Source: Vibrio sp. SNU_ST1
GTDB taxonomy: Bacteria > Pseudomonadota > Gammaproteobacteria > Enterobacterales > Vibrionaceae
Assembly (NCBI RefSeq): GCF_030563405.1
Contig: NZ_CP130749.1
Location: 992,001-1,056,000 of the forward strand
Length of the DNA stretch: 64,000 nucleotides
Direction: 5' to 3'
Under the pieces are notes generated by a model. The model did no database searches and was not told the origin of the DNA. It saw only the letters and a program-made list of their open reading frames with translations. The stretch's first letter is position 1, and every line of letters begins with the position of its first letter. Below, piece after piece: positions 1 to 8,745 of this stretch. The position numbers were made by a program, and so were the translations under genes.

Positions 1-265
1 TTGGAAATTGTAAAAGTTCAATTGTTTTATAATCATCAAACTGTCTATCATAATCGTCAGGATGACTACCAAAATCAAAATTACTATCCCAAGCATCCTT
101 TCCTTCAAGCCACGATTCATTCAACTTTTCTAAAATTTCTTCCCAAATTACGAATCGGATAGTATTGTCAAAAATAATAAATAAGTCAGGGTTAGAAAAA
201 ACCATACCTGGTCTTTTTTCTGGTAGAACATTGCTTAAATTTTCTTTAATAAACTTAATATACAT
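1..265 (-). CDS. Hypothetical protein, 3' end cut by window edge
   Basis: An open frame begins with ATG at 265 and runs off the left edge, giving 88 visible residues without a stop. The visible part is acidic and rich in aromatic residues (Trp, Phe, Tyr), with a hydrophobic stretch FIIFDNTIRFVIW followed by a DFGSHPDDYDRQFDDY segment. It follows the candidate immunity gene on the same strand with a 50-bp gap. Small acidic proteins after a toxin gene are often additional or orphan immunity proteins. That role is inferred from position only; I do not recognise a family. Confidence 0.5.
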   Translation of the reverse strand, partial: MYIKFIKENLSNVLPEKRPGMVFSNPDLFIIFDNTIRFVIWEEILEKLNESWLEGKDAWDSNFDFGSHPDDYDRQFDDYKTIELLQFP

Positions 266-315
266 ATTACTTTAAGATTGTTATTTAAATAAAAATAATT
301 CAAATTTGATTTCAT

Positions 316-885
316 CTATCTAAAGTCTGAATAGCCGTCTGCCGGTATAAATTCCACACCGACTAGCTTAGAATTTTTTATTTTTTCAACTAAATTTTTA
401 TGGAAAAAAACACACTTCAACCAACCAGGATCTATCACTATCTGTCTTCTATCTACTGGTATAGTCTGAATTAGTTTTTCATCTAATATAAGATTAAGAA
501 TACCACTAATCATCTCATCACCATCAGAATCCTTTCGGTACCTCTTGATCTTACTTTCGGATCTATCAATCAACTTAATCTCGTTGACAACTTGTAGCAT
601 AAGAAAATCATGCTCACCTTTATCATGAAGTTTAATATCGACCCAATTAATCCCAAAAATGTTATTCAAATTTAATTTCGAAAATCCATTTTTCTTAATC
701 GAGAAATTTGGCATCTCAAGTATATCTGGGATTTCATAATCATCTTGTGGAAGAAATTCGACTATCAAGGGAACAGGTGCTTTAGGGTAAGTAAAACTCG
801 TTAAGGGCACTGAATCGATGTGTTCATCTGGAAAACAGTAAATTGGGGAATTGACACACTCTCTTGCAAAAAAATATTCACTCAT
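316..885 (-). CDS. Candidate immunity protein to the adjacent AHH nuclease
   Basis: 189 residues, no signal peptide or membrane segment, so probably cytoplasmic. That is where an immunity protein against a nuclease would have to act. The start ATG overlaps the stop of the upstream nuclease gene by 4 bp, so the two are translationally coupled. The C-terminal part (VDRRQIVIDPGWLKCVFFHKNLVEKI, then GVEFIPADGY) has the layout of Imm11/Imm43-like immunity proteins: a hydrophobic strand, a helix, then a short GVEF strand. I cannot confirm that family by eye. The functional call rests mainly on the toxin-then-immunity gene order. Confidence 0.6.
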   Translation of the reverse strand: MSEYFFARECVNSPIYCFPDEHIDSVPLTSFTYPKAPVPLIVEFLPQDDYEIPDILEMPNFSIKKNGFSKLNLNNIFGINWVDIKLHDKGEHDFLMLQVVNEIKLIDRSESKIKRYRKDSDGDEMISGILNLILDEKLIQTIPVDRRQIVIDPGWLKCVFFHKNLVEKIKNSKLVGVEFIPADGYSDFR

Positions 886-1688
886 TTTCCAACCTCAAGT
901 TTTCTAGGTTTCATCGTCTTACCTTTTACATTCTTTATATTGTGTTTTTCTTCCGGTAGCTTGGAAGTTCTACTTGGGCATGCGCTTCTTGATTTACTCT
1001 TGCTTTCTATATTACTTTCGCCTGCACAACCTATGTCACTTGCCGGAGAGTAATCATGACCAAAAGTTGAAATTGTATATAAAAAGCTATCTAAACACAC
1101 TAAAATGTCTTTAGAGACGTCGTCTAAATCAGACTGAAAAAGTCTTTTTTTCCCTGATTTGCAATAATAACCTCTTCTTGCACTTTCTTTTACACTTTTA
1201 ATATCTCGATTAACTGACTTTATATACTTTATATCATCCAGCCGCAACTTAGATGCTACAGGGTCAGGAACCTTTGTTACCGGAATTGATGTAGGTTCAC
1301 CACTTTCAGGATCTGAACTTGTTTCCCAAAACTGTTCTTGCTTGGTCTTGAAGTCCAAGCCTCCACCATGGCCAGACTTATGGACGTGTGTATTGACTTG
1401 ACAAGCGATATCCGTTTTGGAAGGGAACATTACCCCATTTTTCCAGGTGTTTATATCATACTCATATGCTTCTCTGTATTTTTTCCAGTCTGGAGTATCT
1501 AAGTTTTTAGTTGTTATGATGTGGTGAGCCTGAAGTCCGAACTGTCCGTCATCCCCTTTCAAACGTCCATCCGCCCATAAATGTTTATTGAAGCCCGACT
1601 TATAGTGCTTAGATTTGATGGATTTTGCTAACGCAGCCCCTGAGCCTTTTACAAGACTGTGTTTTTTTACAGTTGAGTTTTTAGCCAT
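882..1688 (-). CDS. AHH-family (HNH/EndoVII superfamily) nuclease toxin
   Basis: 268 residues. The nuclease signature is clear: LQAHHIITTKN with A-H-H at about 54-56, then YDINTWKNGVMFP at 77-89, then THVHKSGHGG with histidines near 101, 103 and 107. This order is typical of the AHH toxin nuclease family, which cuts DNA with a metal bound by the histidines. The N-terminal 45 residues are lysine-rich. The C-terminal 60 residues are a Ser/Lys-rich tail of unknown use. There is no secretion signal. The gene starts 14 bp after a PAAR-like gene, which suggests delivery on the T6SS spike, with the PAAR-like part on a separate polypeptide instead of fused. The next gene overlaps by 4 bp and is the likely immunity gene. 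Confidence 0.8.
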   Translation of the reverse strand: MAKNSTVKKHSLVKGSGAALAKSIKSKHYKSGFNKHLWADGRLKGDDGQFGLQAHHIITTKNLDTPDWKKYREAYEYDINTWKNGVMFPSKTDIACQVNTHVHKSGHGGGLDFKTKQEQFWETSSDPESGEPTSIPVTKVPDPVASKLRLDDIKYIKSVNRDIKSVKESARRGYYCKSGKKRLFQSDLDDVSKDILVCLDSFLYTISTFGHDYSPASDIGCAGESNIESKSKSRSACPSRTSKLPEEKHNIKNVKGKTMKPRKLEVGK

Positions 1689-1702
1689 GATGGTATTGAC
1701 CT

Positions 1703-3190
1703 CTAATAAGCATCACATTTTTCAGGTTTCTTCTTACAAACAGGACAAATAATTTCATCCTTATCTTTTTCTTGATTCGCCTTACTGGTACTTTTACCAG
1801 ACTGTGCGGTCTCACCAGAGCCATGCTTTACCTTTGCTGGGTATGTTTTCTCACTCTTGCCCAAAATTCGCGCAAACAATTGGTCAAATTCACCCATCGC
1901 TTCTCTTAGTTTATCCGGCACCATTTTATCGATGATTTTCACTTCATCGGCCAGCTTTAAGAAGTATTCTGCTAATTCATCTGCGCCCATGCGATTGGCG
2001 TAAGAAGCAAGCTCACTTGCTACTTCGATACAGGGTTTTAAAACATCCGACACAATGTTGCTCGCCTGCTTGGCGTAATCAACCCAATCTAATGTACGTA
2101 AGAACTTTTCTGGGTCGCCTTTACCCATCCCACGAAGTACCGCGAGTAAAGTGTCTTTCGATGTGCCCTTACCACCTTTCAAAGCAACTTTACATGTACC
2201 TTTAACTGCACTACCAAACGTTGGAACACACCCAATCAAAGTCAGAGAGAGTGCTAACCAATTTTCCGGTTTATCGCGCTCTTCTTCACTTAATAGTGTC
2301 ATGATATTGGCTGAGAGATCTCGTACATCCGCGGCTTGGTCTACGACGGGGAGCATGGTCAGGGCTGTATTGGCTATGATTTGCTCTACCGATGCATCAT
2401 CATTAAAGTCACCTAAAATTACCCCCCAGATCCAGCTGGCTGCCCCTGACATTCTCTTCCAAGAGTTTTCCCAGAAACCAACCTCACCTCGTTTAGCTTC
2501 TTCAATAATTAATTGGGCATTCGCATTTGGATTGAAATTAGGGTTGGTTTTAGTTGGGATGTTCGGCATGAACTCACGACTGTCTTCACCATAGTCAATG
2601 TTAAATTCGCCGGGGGCAACACCACCCACCGAAGCTTTACCTGCACTATCTAATGTGCCTTCAAAGACTGCGCCGGTTTGATCGACCAGTTTATATGTCG
2701 CACTTTGAACAGGCTCCCCATCTGAGTATGAAAGAAACAGATCAACCGTATACGTCCCTTCTTGCTCTTCGGTTACTGAAACCGAAGGATTTTGCGCACC
2801 GCCCAAACACATGGTGTTGGCTTTATTCATCGTCATTTGGTCAGACAGGCGACATACGCCGACGCCTTCAAATTTAACGGTAGGAGAAGCCGATATGAAT
2901 TCCGCCTCAGCTTCAATGGTGCCAGATGAGACACCCTTTTTATCACCACCGGCATCGCCAGTACTGGCACTGAATTTACTGCCTTTAATAGCAATGCTAT
3001 TACCACCATCCATAGAAACGGTCGTGGTGCCGCCTGCTAAATCAGCAGACTTTGCATTATTGCCATAAGGAATAGGAACAACAGAGTTGCCGACTGTTGT
3101 TAAACAAACATCAGGAAGCGTTGCGTTCGCTTCTCCTCCCGAGCCTTGATGAACTACGCTGAGTCCATTCGCACAAACTGTTACGGCCAT
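1703..3190 (-). CDS. PAAR-like DUF4150 protein, T6SS spike-tip carrier
   Basis: 495 residues. Residues 1-130 match the PAAR-like DUF4150 pattern: CANGLSVVHQGSGG, TLPDVCLTTVGNSVVPIPYGNNA, then GVCRLSDQMTMNKANTMCLGG. Such domains sharpen the VgrG tip and carry cargo. Residues about 135-205 look like a small Ig/transthyretin-like fold. Residues about 290-345 contain a hydrophobic stretch (WLALSLTLIGCVPTFGSAV). The far C-terminus has a four-cysteine-like knuckle, CPVCKKKPEKC, that may bind zinc. The downstream gene is an AHH nuclease, which probably rides on this protein. DUF2169 proteins, one of which is encoded at 24330-25322, are known partners of DUF4150 proteins. It lies downstream of tssL on the same strand, separated by 148 bp. 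Confidence 0.85.
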   Translation of the reverse strand: MAVTVCANGLSVVHQGSGGEANATLPDVCLTTVGNSVVPIPYGNNAKSADLAGGTTTVSMDGGNSIAIKGSKFSASTGDAGGDKKGVSSGTIEAEAEFISASPTVKFEGVGVCRLSDQMTMNKANTMCLGGAQNPSVSVTEEQEGTYTVDLFLSYSDGEPVQSATYKLVDQTGAVFEGTLDSAGKASVGGVAPGEFNIDYGEDSREFMPNIPTKTNPNFNPNANAQLIIEEAKRGEVGFWENSWKRMSGAASWIWGVILGDFNDDASVEQIIANTALTMLPVVDQAADVRDLSANIMTLLSEEERDKPENWLALSLTLIGCVPTFGSAVKGTCKVALKGGKGTSKDTLLAVLRGMGKGDPEKFLRTLDWVDYAKQASNIVSDVLKPCIEVASELASYANRMGADELAEYFLKLADEVKIIDKMVPDKLREAMGEFDQLFARILGKSEKTYPAKVKHGSGETAQSGKSTSKANQEKDKDEIICPVCKKKPEKCDAY

Positions 3191-3338
3191 AGTAAATCCA
3201 ATTAAATTCCAATGAATGCATGATAAAAGAGATCGCAGGCTGTAATCTCTCTAAGTACGTAGTTAAAATGAAAGTAGAGCCTGTTATTTCGAGCCTAATT
3301 TTAAAAATGGACAGCAGATCTCATAATTAAATCTAATG

Positions 3339-4130
3339 CTACTGATATACATCTAGAAGCTGCTGAAATTTCAGGTCAATAACCAAGTAGGTCACGACAT
3401 ACATAACGCCAAAAATGGCAGTACTAACACCAAGAATTAGCTTAGGTGAAACAACACGTTTAAGCGGTTTTTTTAAGTACTTCGCCTTTAAATTAACTAA
3501 CGTTACTTTTTCCTGCTCGGCTAAACGTTCATCTCGGACTAGACGATAGATGGTGCTTCCTATCTCTGAAAGCTTTTCGTTACCACGGTCTTCTCGACCA
3601 TATTTTCCTTTGAACCCAAGTTGAAGTAATAGATAAAGGAATTCGATGACGTGTCTATATTTTCGTGGGTCAGCTTTCAAACGCTCTAAAATAGTGAAGA
3701 ATTTATCGCCACCAGATGTTTCGTTATGGAACTCAGACAATAAGCTATTGGTACTCCAGTGGCTATTAGCACCCCACTCTTGCCTACACACAGATTCATC
3801 TATTGCAGCACATAAGCAATAGCGAATGACCAATATTGATGCCCGATCCAACTCCATTTCATTGAGCTTTCGTTCGCCTTTGCGAATTTCTCGTGCGATT
3901 TGTTCTCTGAAAGAGCTAGGGTCGTCCAACCAAGGGATAGAAGACATACATGAGAGACTGGCGATTAACCAGGTAAATTGATCGACCAATGGGTTAACCC
4001 CCATGCTCTCTATATTTAGGTCTCTTACCGCAATATTCCTAGATAAATCAGGTGCAGGCATCACCTCCATTGGTTTACCTGGTTCTGGTTGGAACAGTAC
4101 TACGGTGACATCGTTTTCGACGTAACTCAT
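3339..4130 (-). CDS. tssL: TssL, T6SS inner-membrane protein (DotU/IcmH family)
   Basis: Component of the TssJLM membrane complex, anchored in the inner membrane with a cytoplasmic helical domain that contacts the baseplate. The protein shows the DotU pattern: NPLVDQFTWLIASLSC, RYCLCAAIDESVCRQEWG, SLLSEFHNETSGGDKFF, then LYLLLQLGFKGKYG. One membrane segment lies near the C-terminus (LILGVSTAIFGVMYVVTYLVI). There is no C-terminal OmpA domain, as in short TssL versions. I place the start at ATG 4130, which overlaps the tssK stop in an ATGA. The upstream in-frame Met at 4145 would extend the overlap. Length is 263 residues. Last T6SS structural gene of the minus-strand block. Confidence 0.95.
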   Translation of the reverse strand: MSYVENDVTVVLFQPEPGKPMEVMPAPDLSRNIAVRDLNIESMGVNPLVDQFTWLIASLSCMSSIPWLDDPSSFREQIAREIRKGERKLNEMELDRASILVIRYCLCAAIDESVCRQEWGANSHWSTNSLLSEFHNETSGGDKFFTILERLKADPRKYRHVIEFLYLLLQLGFKGKYGREDRGNEKLSEIGSTIYRLVRDERLAEQEKVTLVNLKAKYLKKPLKRVVSPKLILGVSTAIFGVMYVVTYLVIDLKFQQLLDVYQ

Positions 4131-5452
4131 AAACGCACAGCCCAAAGTTGTAGTGATAAGTTCGCGAAGTCACCAGCAATATGGACAGCGATGGCCGCTG
4201 CGTTATTCAATGTACTCCATTCATCGCTCGCTTTATCCAATTCAAAATAGGTGTAACCTGCATGGTAAGGTAACGCTCGAGGTACCACTGGCATTGGTTT
4301 CATTTCTATGCCTGGCAGTTGTAAGTTGATCAAATCGCGAATGTTGTCGATCGAACCAATCTTAGTTTGGCTTACAAACTGTGTATGTAAAATATCAAGT
4401 GGCACGTCTGCTTTAACCGCAAGAATAAACGTCGTAGATTCGACGATCTTACTATCTGGGATTGCTGCCGTTCGAATTCCGTAGCTTTGCTCTCTCAATG
4501 TTAAAGGTATTGCTCGTTGCTCTGACATCACGCTTAGCGTCATTTTTGCGCTATCAAGCGCACGAGATAAACAATCAGTCAATTGGCGGTGGTTGTATTT
4601 TGTAAACTCTTGCGGTCTACGAGATGCTGAACACAATGTAGACAGTTCACCTTCAGCTTGTAACAGGGTTCGATAAAACGACTCGGGATGAACACCTTCT
4701 ACACTAGCAAAATGCCAGAATAACGGTTCATAACGATTTAAGGCTTGTAACAACATAAAATCAGCAACAGATGATACTCCCTGTTGGTCAACCACACCTA
4801 AACGCTGAACAATCGATTCTGCTCTGTGTTTTAGCATTGAAGCAAATTCTGTCACGAACTTACTCAAAACTGTAGAAGCGTGTATATCGATGCATGTCGG
4901 GATATAGTTCTCATCCAGAATAATGCTTCCATCTGGCTTGACTTCCGAAATTTTTAAAATAGGAATGGATGTATATGCACTCTTATCCTCGTGATCGTAC
5001 ATCAAGAAAAAGTTAAGCTTACCCACCACAATACTTGCCATGTCTTCTGATTCATAACATGAATCGACGGCCTCTTGGCTTTCCATGTTATAGCGAGCAC
5101 CATCGCCGCTTGCGCCAAACAGTTCCGAGCGCTCTGATGGCAATGGACAACACAGGTACACCACTTTATCCGCAATAGATGCGTCAACATCTCTTACTTC
5201 GGGAAGTTCGGCAAGAAGCGGTAAATCAAATGGCGTGCGGTCTTGTAATATACCTTCTGCACGTGTGATCCCGATTTTGCCCAAAGCCAATAGCTCGGTG
5301 TTAATCTCGATTTTGTTCACTCCCCAATGTAAAGGAGAGCTGTTAGAGCTAAGCATGTTAGATAATTTGCTTTGAGACCTATCTAGCTGTTGGAAGTGCT
5401 GAGGCTTCATGAACATACCATCTTGCCAAACAACTGGGTTATATAAAGACAT
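4127..5452 (-). CDS. tssK: TssK, T6SS baseplate protein
   Basis: 441 residues, the usual TssK length. The start MSLYNPVVWQDGMFMKPQHFQQLDR is the family's hallmark N-terminus. Later motifs such as LLQALNRYEPLFWHFASVEGVHPESFYRTLLQAEGEL and the C-terminal LPYHAGYTYFELD region also fit. TssK trimers connect the baseplate (TssEFG) to the TssLM membrane complex. The gene starts 11 bp after tssJ and overlaps tssL by 4 bp. Confidence 0.96.
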   Translation of the reverse strand: MSLYNPVVWQDGMFMKPQHFQQLDRSQSKLSNMLSSNSSPLHWGVNKIEINTELLALGKIGITRAEGILQDRTPFDLPLLAELPEVRDVDASIADKVVYLCCPLPSERSELFGASGDGARYNMESQEAVDSCYESEDMASIVVGKLNFFLMYDHEDKSAYTSIPILKISEVKPDGSIILDENYIPTCIDIHASTVLSKFVTEFASMLKHRAESIVQRLGVVDQQGVSSVADFMLLQALNRYEPLFWHFASVEGVHPESFYRTLLQAEGELSTLCSASRRPQEFTKYNHRQLTDCLSRALDSAKMTLSVMSEQRAIPLTLREQSYGIRTAAIPDSKIVESTTFILAVKADVPLDILHTQFVSQTKIGSIDNIRDLINLQLPGIEMKPMPVVPRALPYHAGYTYFELDKASDEWSTLNNAAAIAVHIAGDFANLSLQLWAVRL

Positions 5453-5463
5453 TCGTCAATTCC

Positions 5464-5964
5464 TTAAAAATACGTCTGTTCAATACCGCGAGTATTGTTC
5501 GAAGATAATTCGCTACCCTCTACTTTTAATCTTAGGAAGTACTCACTTTGCTCTTCGATCACTTCGACCTTACGCCAAGATGAACCATTAATATCTCTAA
5601 ATGCGACAGAAAAACCTAGCGCTCTAGTTGTTGGGTCTAGCTCTAACAATTCATGCAGCTTATCACCGGGTTGCAGCTGATATTCGTACCGTTTGATGTA
5701 CTCATCGCCCAAGGAGGCCTTATCATTTTCGAATAGAGCAAAGAAGTCCAAACTACGGAACATAACGGGAGACGTTAATTCGTGAATTCTCAAAATGACT
5801 GGCGATGATTGCCCTTGTTCGCGTATATTTAGGTGTTCTGACGCTTCAATAACTAGTTCAATCGAAGAAGTTTCCGGCGTTATTCCAGAAGATTCTTTGA
5901 ACTGTTCCCACATTGAACAACCTGATAAAAGGAACAAGATAATAGGAGCTATTAGTTTATGCAT
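5464..5964 (-). CDS. tssJ: TssJ, T6SS outer-membrane lipoprotein
   Basis: 166 residues from ATG 5964. A TTG at 5979 is also in frame, but the ATG gives a normal lipoprotein signal peptide (MHKLIAPIILFLLSGC) and an 8-bp overlap with the tagH stop. Cys16 would be lipidated. The mature part has the TssJ beta-sandwich pattern: LVIEASEHLNIREQGQSSPVILRIHELTSPVMFRSLDFFALFEND, then LQPGDKLHELLELDPTTRALGFSVAFRDINGSSWRKV. TssJ sits on the inner face of the outer membrane and binds the periplasmic end of TssM. Confidence 0.95.
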   Translation of the reverse strand: MHKLIAPIILFLLSGCSMWEQFKESSGITPETSSIELVIEASEHLNIREQGQSSPVILRIHELTSPVMFRSLDFFALFENDKASLGDEYIKRYEYQLQPGDKLHELLELDPTTRALGFSVAFRDINGSSWRKVEVIEEQSEYFLRLKVEGSELSSNNTRGIEQTYF

Positions 5965-7444
5965 GATTCGTTTTTGCAACCTTATTGTATCGTTCTTTAA
6001 TCAACGCTTTGAATGTCGATTCATGGAGTTGACGAGTATTCTGGTCATAATGTTCTCCGTACTTTTGCCATAACTTTGATTTACTTAGAAAACGGGTTTC
6101 TTGGCTTAATACATCTTCAAATTTTTGGGGGTCGTTCACTTTTAACTGATCGAACACAAGGTCGTTAACTGTTTTTAAATACAAAGCGTCATGTTCATCA
6201 AGCTCATCCAAAATCTGTTCAATGAGCTCATTTGGAGCTAACAGGTTTTGATTGTTTAGGGTTAGCATTAACGTGGTTAAGCTAAGCTCATTCTTAGTAA
6301 ACGAGTTTTCGTCTGTAAGTTCTTCAACACCCTGTAATTTTTTGTACAAATTATCGATACACAATCGTAAACACGCGCCCATTTGCTTAAAAAATAGAGC
6401 GTCATGATTTGAATCAGTTTCTATATCTGCACCGAGCCCTTCGAAGAATGCATGTGTTATGTTCTCAGATGAAGCCTCACTCAGAGCGATATTGTTCTGA
6501 GATCTACTTTCGCTTTCCGAAGACAGCTCTTGAGTCTCAACATGTGGGACAAACTCTTGTGTCACCTCCTCCCATTTATGACTTTGTACATTCGCAGAAC
6601 TTCGGGTACTAACAACAGATTGCACTGGAATCGACGTATGCTTGGGAACAGAAGAACGTTCAATAGCGCTTTCAGGGTTGCCGTTTAAATCGTCATCATG
6701 AATAGGTTGTACGTAACCCGGTATTTCTTCCTCGTTATTAAGATTATGTGCATGAAGAGTAGCCGAGGCCTCTTCATCTAATCCCATCCAATCTTCAGGA
6801 ATCAAATTAGGTAGGTCAAATTCAGAGTGAATACTTAAGCTATCATCAACAATTTGCCTTTGAGGTTCTGTCGATGTACTCGCAAGGTTTTTATCATTGC
6901 TTTCATCCCTAACAAGATAATCGTCGTCTCTTTGCATCGAAAATTTTAAATGCTCAACGGGATCATGACTGTCTACGTCGTCAGGTTTTGTTTCCATAAA
7001 AAGGTCTTCAAGTGCGCCAGGTTCAACATCCTCTTCAACAACTGACTTTTCCAAATTCATTAGTGGATCGGTGGAATCTCTTTCTGGGGCGATTTCAGAG
7101 GCAATATCGTATGATGTTGTGATCAATTCTAGCGATATACTAACTTCATACTGACCAAGGGATACCCTATCACCATCACACAATGAGACAGGTTGATTCT
7201 TTAGGATCTTATTACCATTCACCAACGTGCCATTTGTACTGACATCACTAATGTAATAGGTGTCTCCATATATACTCAATAAACAATGCGTACCAGATAT
7301 AAATCGGTTGTGATCCGTTAATGTTACGGTACAGCCAGCTTCTCGTCCTAAAGAGCCTCCTTCTTCAGGCATCTCTATACTCTTAGCACCAACGTACTCT
7401 TCAGGGCACTTCGAGATCACCAAAATCAGTTGATTTATTCTCAT
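5957..7444 (-). CDS. tagH: TagH/Fha1, FHA-domain T6SS regulator
   Basis: 495 residues. The N-terminal FHA fold covers about 25-95, with the phosphothreonine-binding signature GSLGREAGC, RFISGTHC and DVSTNGTLVNGN. The middle (about 130-330) is acidic, low in complexity and rich in Ser/Asp/Glu, so probably disordered. The C-terminal 170 residues are helical and match the T6SS-associated FHA C-terminal region. FHA proteins of this type are activated by phosphorylation from PpkA-like kinases, and such a kinase is encoded at 20891-22882. The gene overlaps tssJ by 8 bp and follows the outer-membrane protein gene by 9 bp. Confidence 0.92.
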   Translation of the reverse strand: MRINQLILVISKCPEEYVGAKSIEMPEEGGSLGREAGCTVTLTDHNRFISGTHCLLSIYGDTYYISDVSTNGTLVNGNKILKNQPVSLCDGDRVSLGQYEVSISLELITTSYDIASEIAPERDSTDPLMNLEKSVVEEDVEPGALEDLFMETKPDDVDSHDPVEHLKFSMQRDDDYLVRDESNDKNLASTSTEPQRQIVDDSLSIHSEFDLPNLIPEDWMGLDEEASATLHAHNLNNEEEIPGYVQPIHDDDLNGNPESAIERSSVPKHTSIPVQSVVSTRSSANVQSHKWEEVTQEFVPHVETQELSSESESRSQNNIALSEASSENITHAFFEGLGADIETDSNHDALFFKQMGACLRLCIDNLYKKLQGVEELTDENSFTKNELSLTTLMLTLNNQNLLAPNELIEQILDELDEHDALYLKTVNDLVFDQLKVNDPQKFEDVLSQETRFLSKSKLWQKYGEHYDQNTRQLHESTFKALIKERYNKVAKTNHA

Positions 7445-7453
7445 GAATTACCT

Positions 7454-8056
7454 TTAAAACAGAAGAGAAACACTAAACTCAATGCCACCCAAACCCTCGT
7501 TATAAAAAGGTAAGATGTATGAAGCTTGAGGGACTATTTGCAAGTGGGCGTCAGGGTTACTACCCAATTTAATTACGCTACCTAGAGTGACAACAGCTCC
7601 GGCTTCAAATTGGTCGATGTCCTCAAGTTGTGCTCCATACCTAAAGCCTTGGTCATCGACTTTCCAGCGGTTAGAGTATTGTGAATAACCCAAAGATAAA
7701 CCAGCGCCAATATACGGCGTAAATATTGACCAACTTCCTAATGCGAATTGGGGTACAATGCGAAATTCGTAGTTAGTCACCTCGTTGTAAACACCATTAC
7801 TTGGGGCTTCGATGTCTTCGGATAAATAATTTAACCCTAACCACCAGCGCCATCTGTTGTTGCTTTCATCAATAGGACGAGTATGGACTAAGCCGTATCG
7901 CAATGTATCGACTTGTCCAGTCGTTCCTTCTTTGTATTCGATACTATCAATGTTCAGCATATTGACTGAACCACCATACCTTTCGCCCTTTGCTATCACG
8001 ATAGATGAAAAAAGGCACATAGTGGATATTAGACCGATTTTACTTAGCTTTCGCAT
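7454..8056 (-). CDS. Predicted outer-membrane beta-barrel protein, first gene of the tssJKL operon
   Basis: 200 residues with a cleavable signal peptide (MRKLSKIGLISTMCLFSSIVIAKG). The rest is made of alternating beta strands with aromatic belts (WRWWLGLNYLS, WSIFTPYIGAGLSLGYSQY, ASYILPFY) and ends FSVSLLF. A terminal Phe after alternating hydrophobic residues is the recognition signal for outer-membrane beta-barrel insertion. An unusually strong ribosome-binding site (GGAGGGAAGC) sits directly before ATG 8056. It is the first gene of the tagH-tssJ-tssK-tssL block. I do not recognise a named family. A role in T6SS assembly is inferred from operon position only. Confidence 0.75.
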   Translation of the reverse strand: MRKLSKIGLISTMCLFSSIVIAKGERYGGSVNMLNIDSIEYKEGTTGQVDTLRYGLVHTRPIDESNNRWRWWLGLNYLSEDIEAPSNGVYNEVTNYEFRIVPQFALGSWSIFTPYIGAGLSLGYSQYSNRWKVDDQGFRYGAQLEDIDQFEAGAVVTLGSVIKLGSNPDAHLQIVPQASYILPFYNEGLGGIEFSVSLLF

Positions 8057-8745
8057 GCTTCCCTCCGAATTCGTCCATATATTAATTAGATGCGCAAGAT
8101 AGCAAGTATTATTTCTTTTACAAGATGGAGAACACGTTGCAAGCTAATTTCGACGTTATGACTAGCAAAAAAAACGATATATCTATTAGAAAGTGCAATA
8201 AGAAATCAGTCAAAAAATGGCATTTTAGAATTAGAACTATCAATAATAGAAAAGTTAAGTGTTAAGAAAAAAATAACTGAATGGGTAAGTGGAAATATGG
8301 GCAATTTTCGCTCACAAATTTAAAACAAACATGCATACGTTTTTGTAAATAGCGTAGAGTAATTCCTTAGGTTTTTAAATTAGGTATCCGCCAACATTCA
8401 AGATAATGATTAAATGCGCCAACACCTGTTCACTTAACAAGCACAAACATTATTAGTAATACGCGTACGACTTCACAAAAATAATGTCAATTTAATGATT
8501 AAAATCATTGAAAGTTCAAATAACAAACAATTATGATGTGCGGTATTTTTTTTAGTTTTGTGATCCCGATCGCACACGGGCTATATTCATAACATTTCAA
8601 ACCGTTTGATATTCAAATTATTCATTTTAACTATAGAATCATTTAAAAAATATAATCATATAGCTATATTATAAATCATGCGGGCTAGTTTTCTTGGTTT
8701 CGCTGCTTTTAGATTTCATTGTATATACAGTTGGATATTAAGATC
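8057..8745. promoter_or_regulatory. Divergent intergenic region between the OMP gene and vasL
   Basis: About 690 bp with no convincing gene. It is strongly AT-rich and must hold the promoters for the tagH-tssJKL operon (leftward) and the vasL-tssM operon (rightward). I found no good sigma-54 element on either strand. Near-consensus sigma-70 boxes are too common in such AT-rich DNA for me to choose one. Confidence 0.5.

Noticed and set aside
2151..2594. 147-codon plus-strand frame inside the DUF4150 gene
   Set aside because: Antisense to a clear coding region, with no family features or ribosome-binding site.
3229..3250. Hairpin AGAGAT/ATCTCT between tssL and the DUF4150 gene
   Set aside because: Six-base stem with an 11-base loop and no T tract; too weak to call a terminator.
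8695..8715. Sigma-54-like TTGGTTTCGCTGCTTTT upstream of vasL
   Set aside because: Distance from GG to GC is seven instead of ten bases, and the -24 box is poor.
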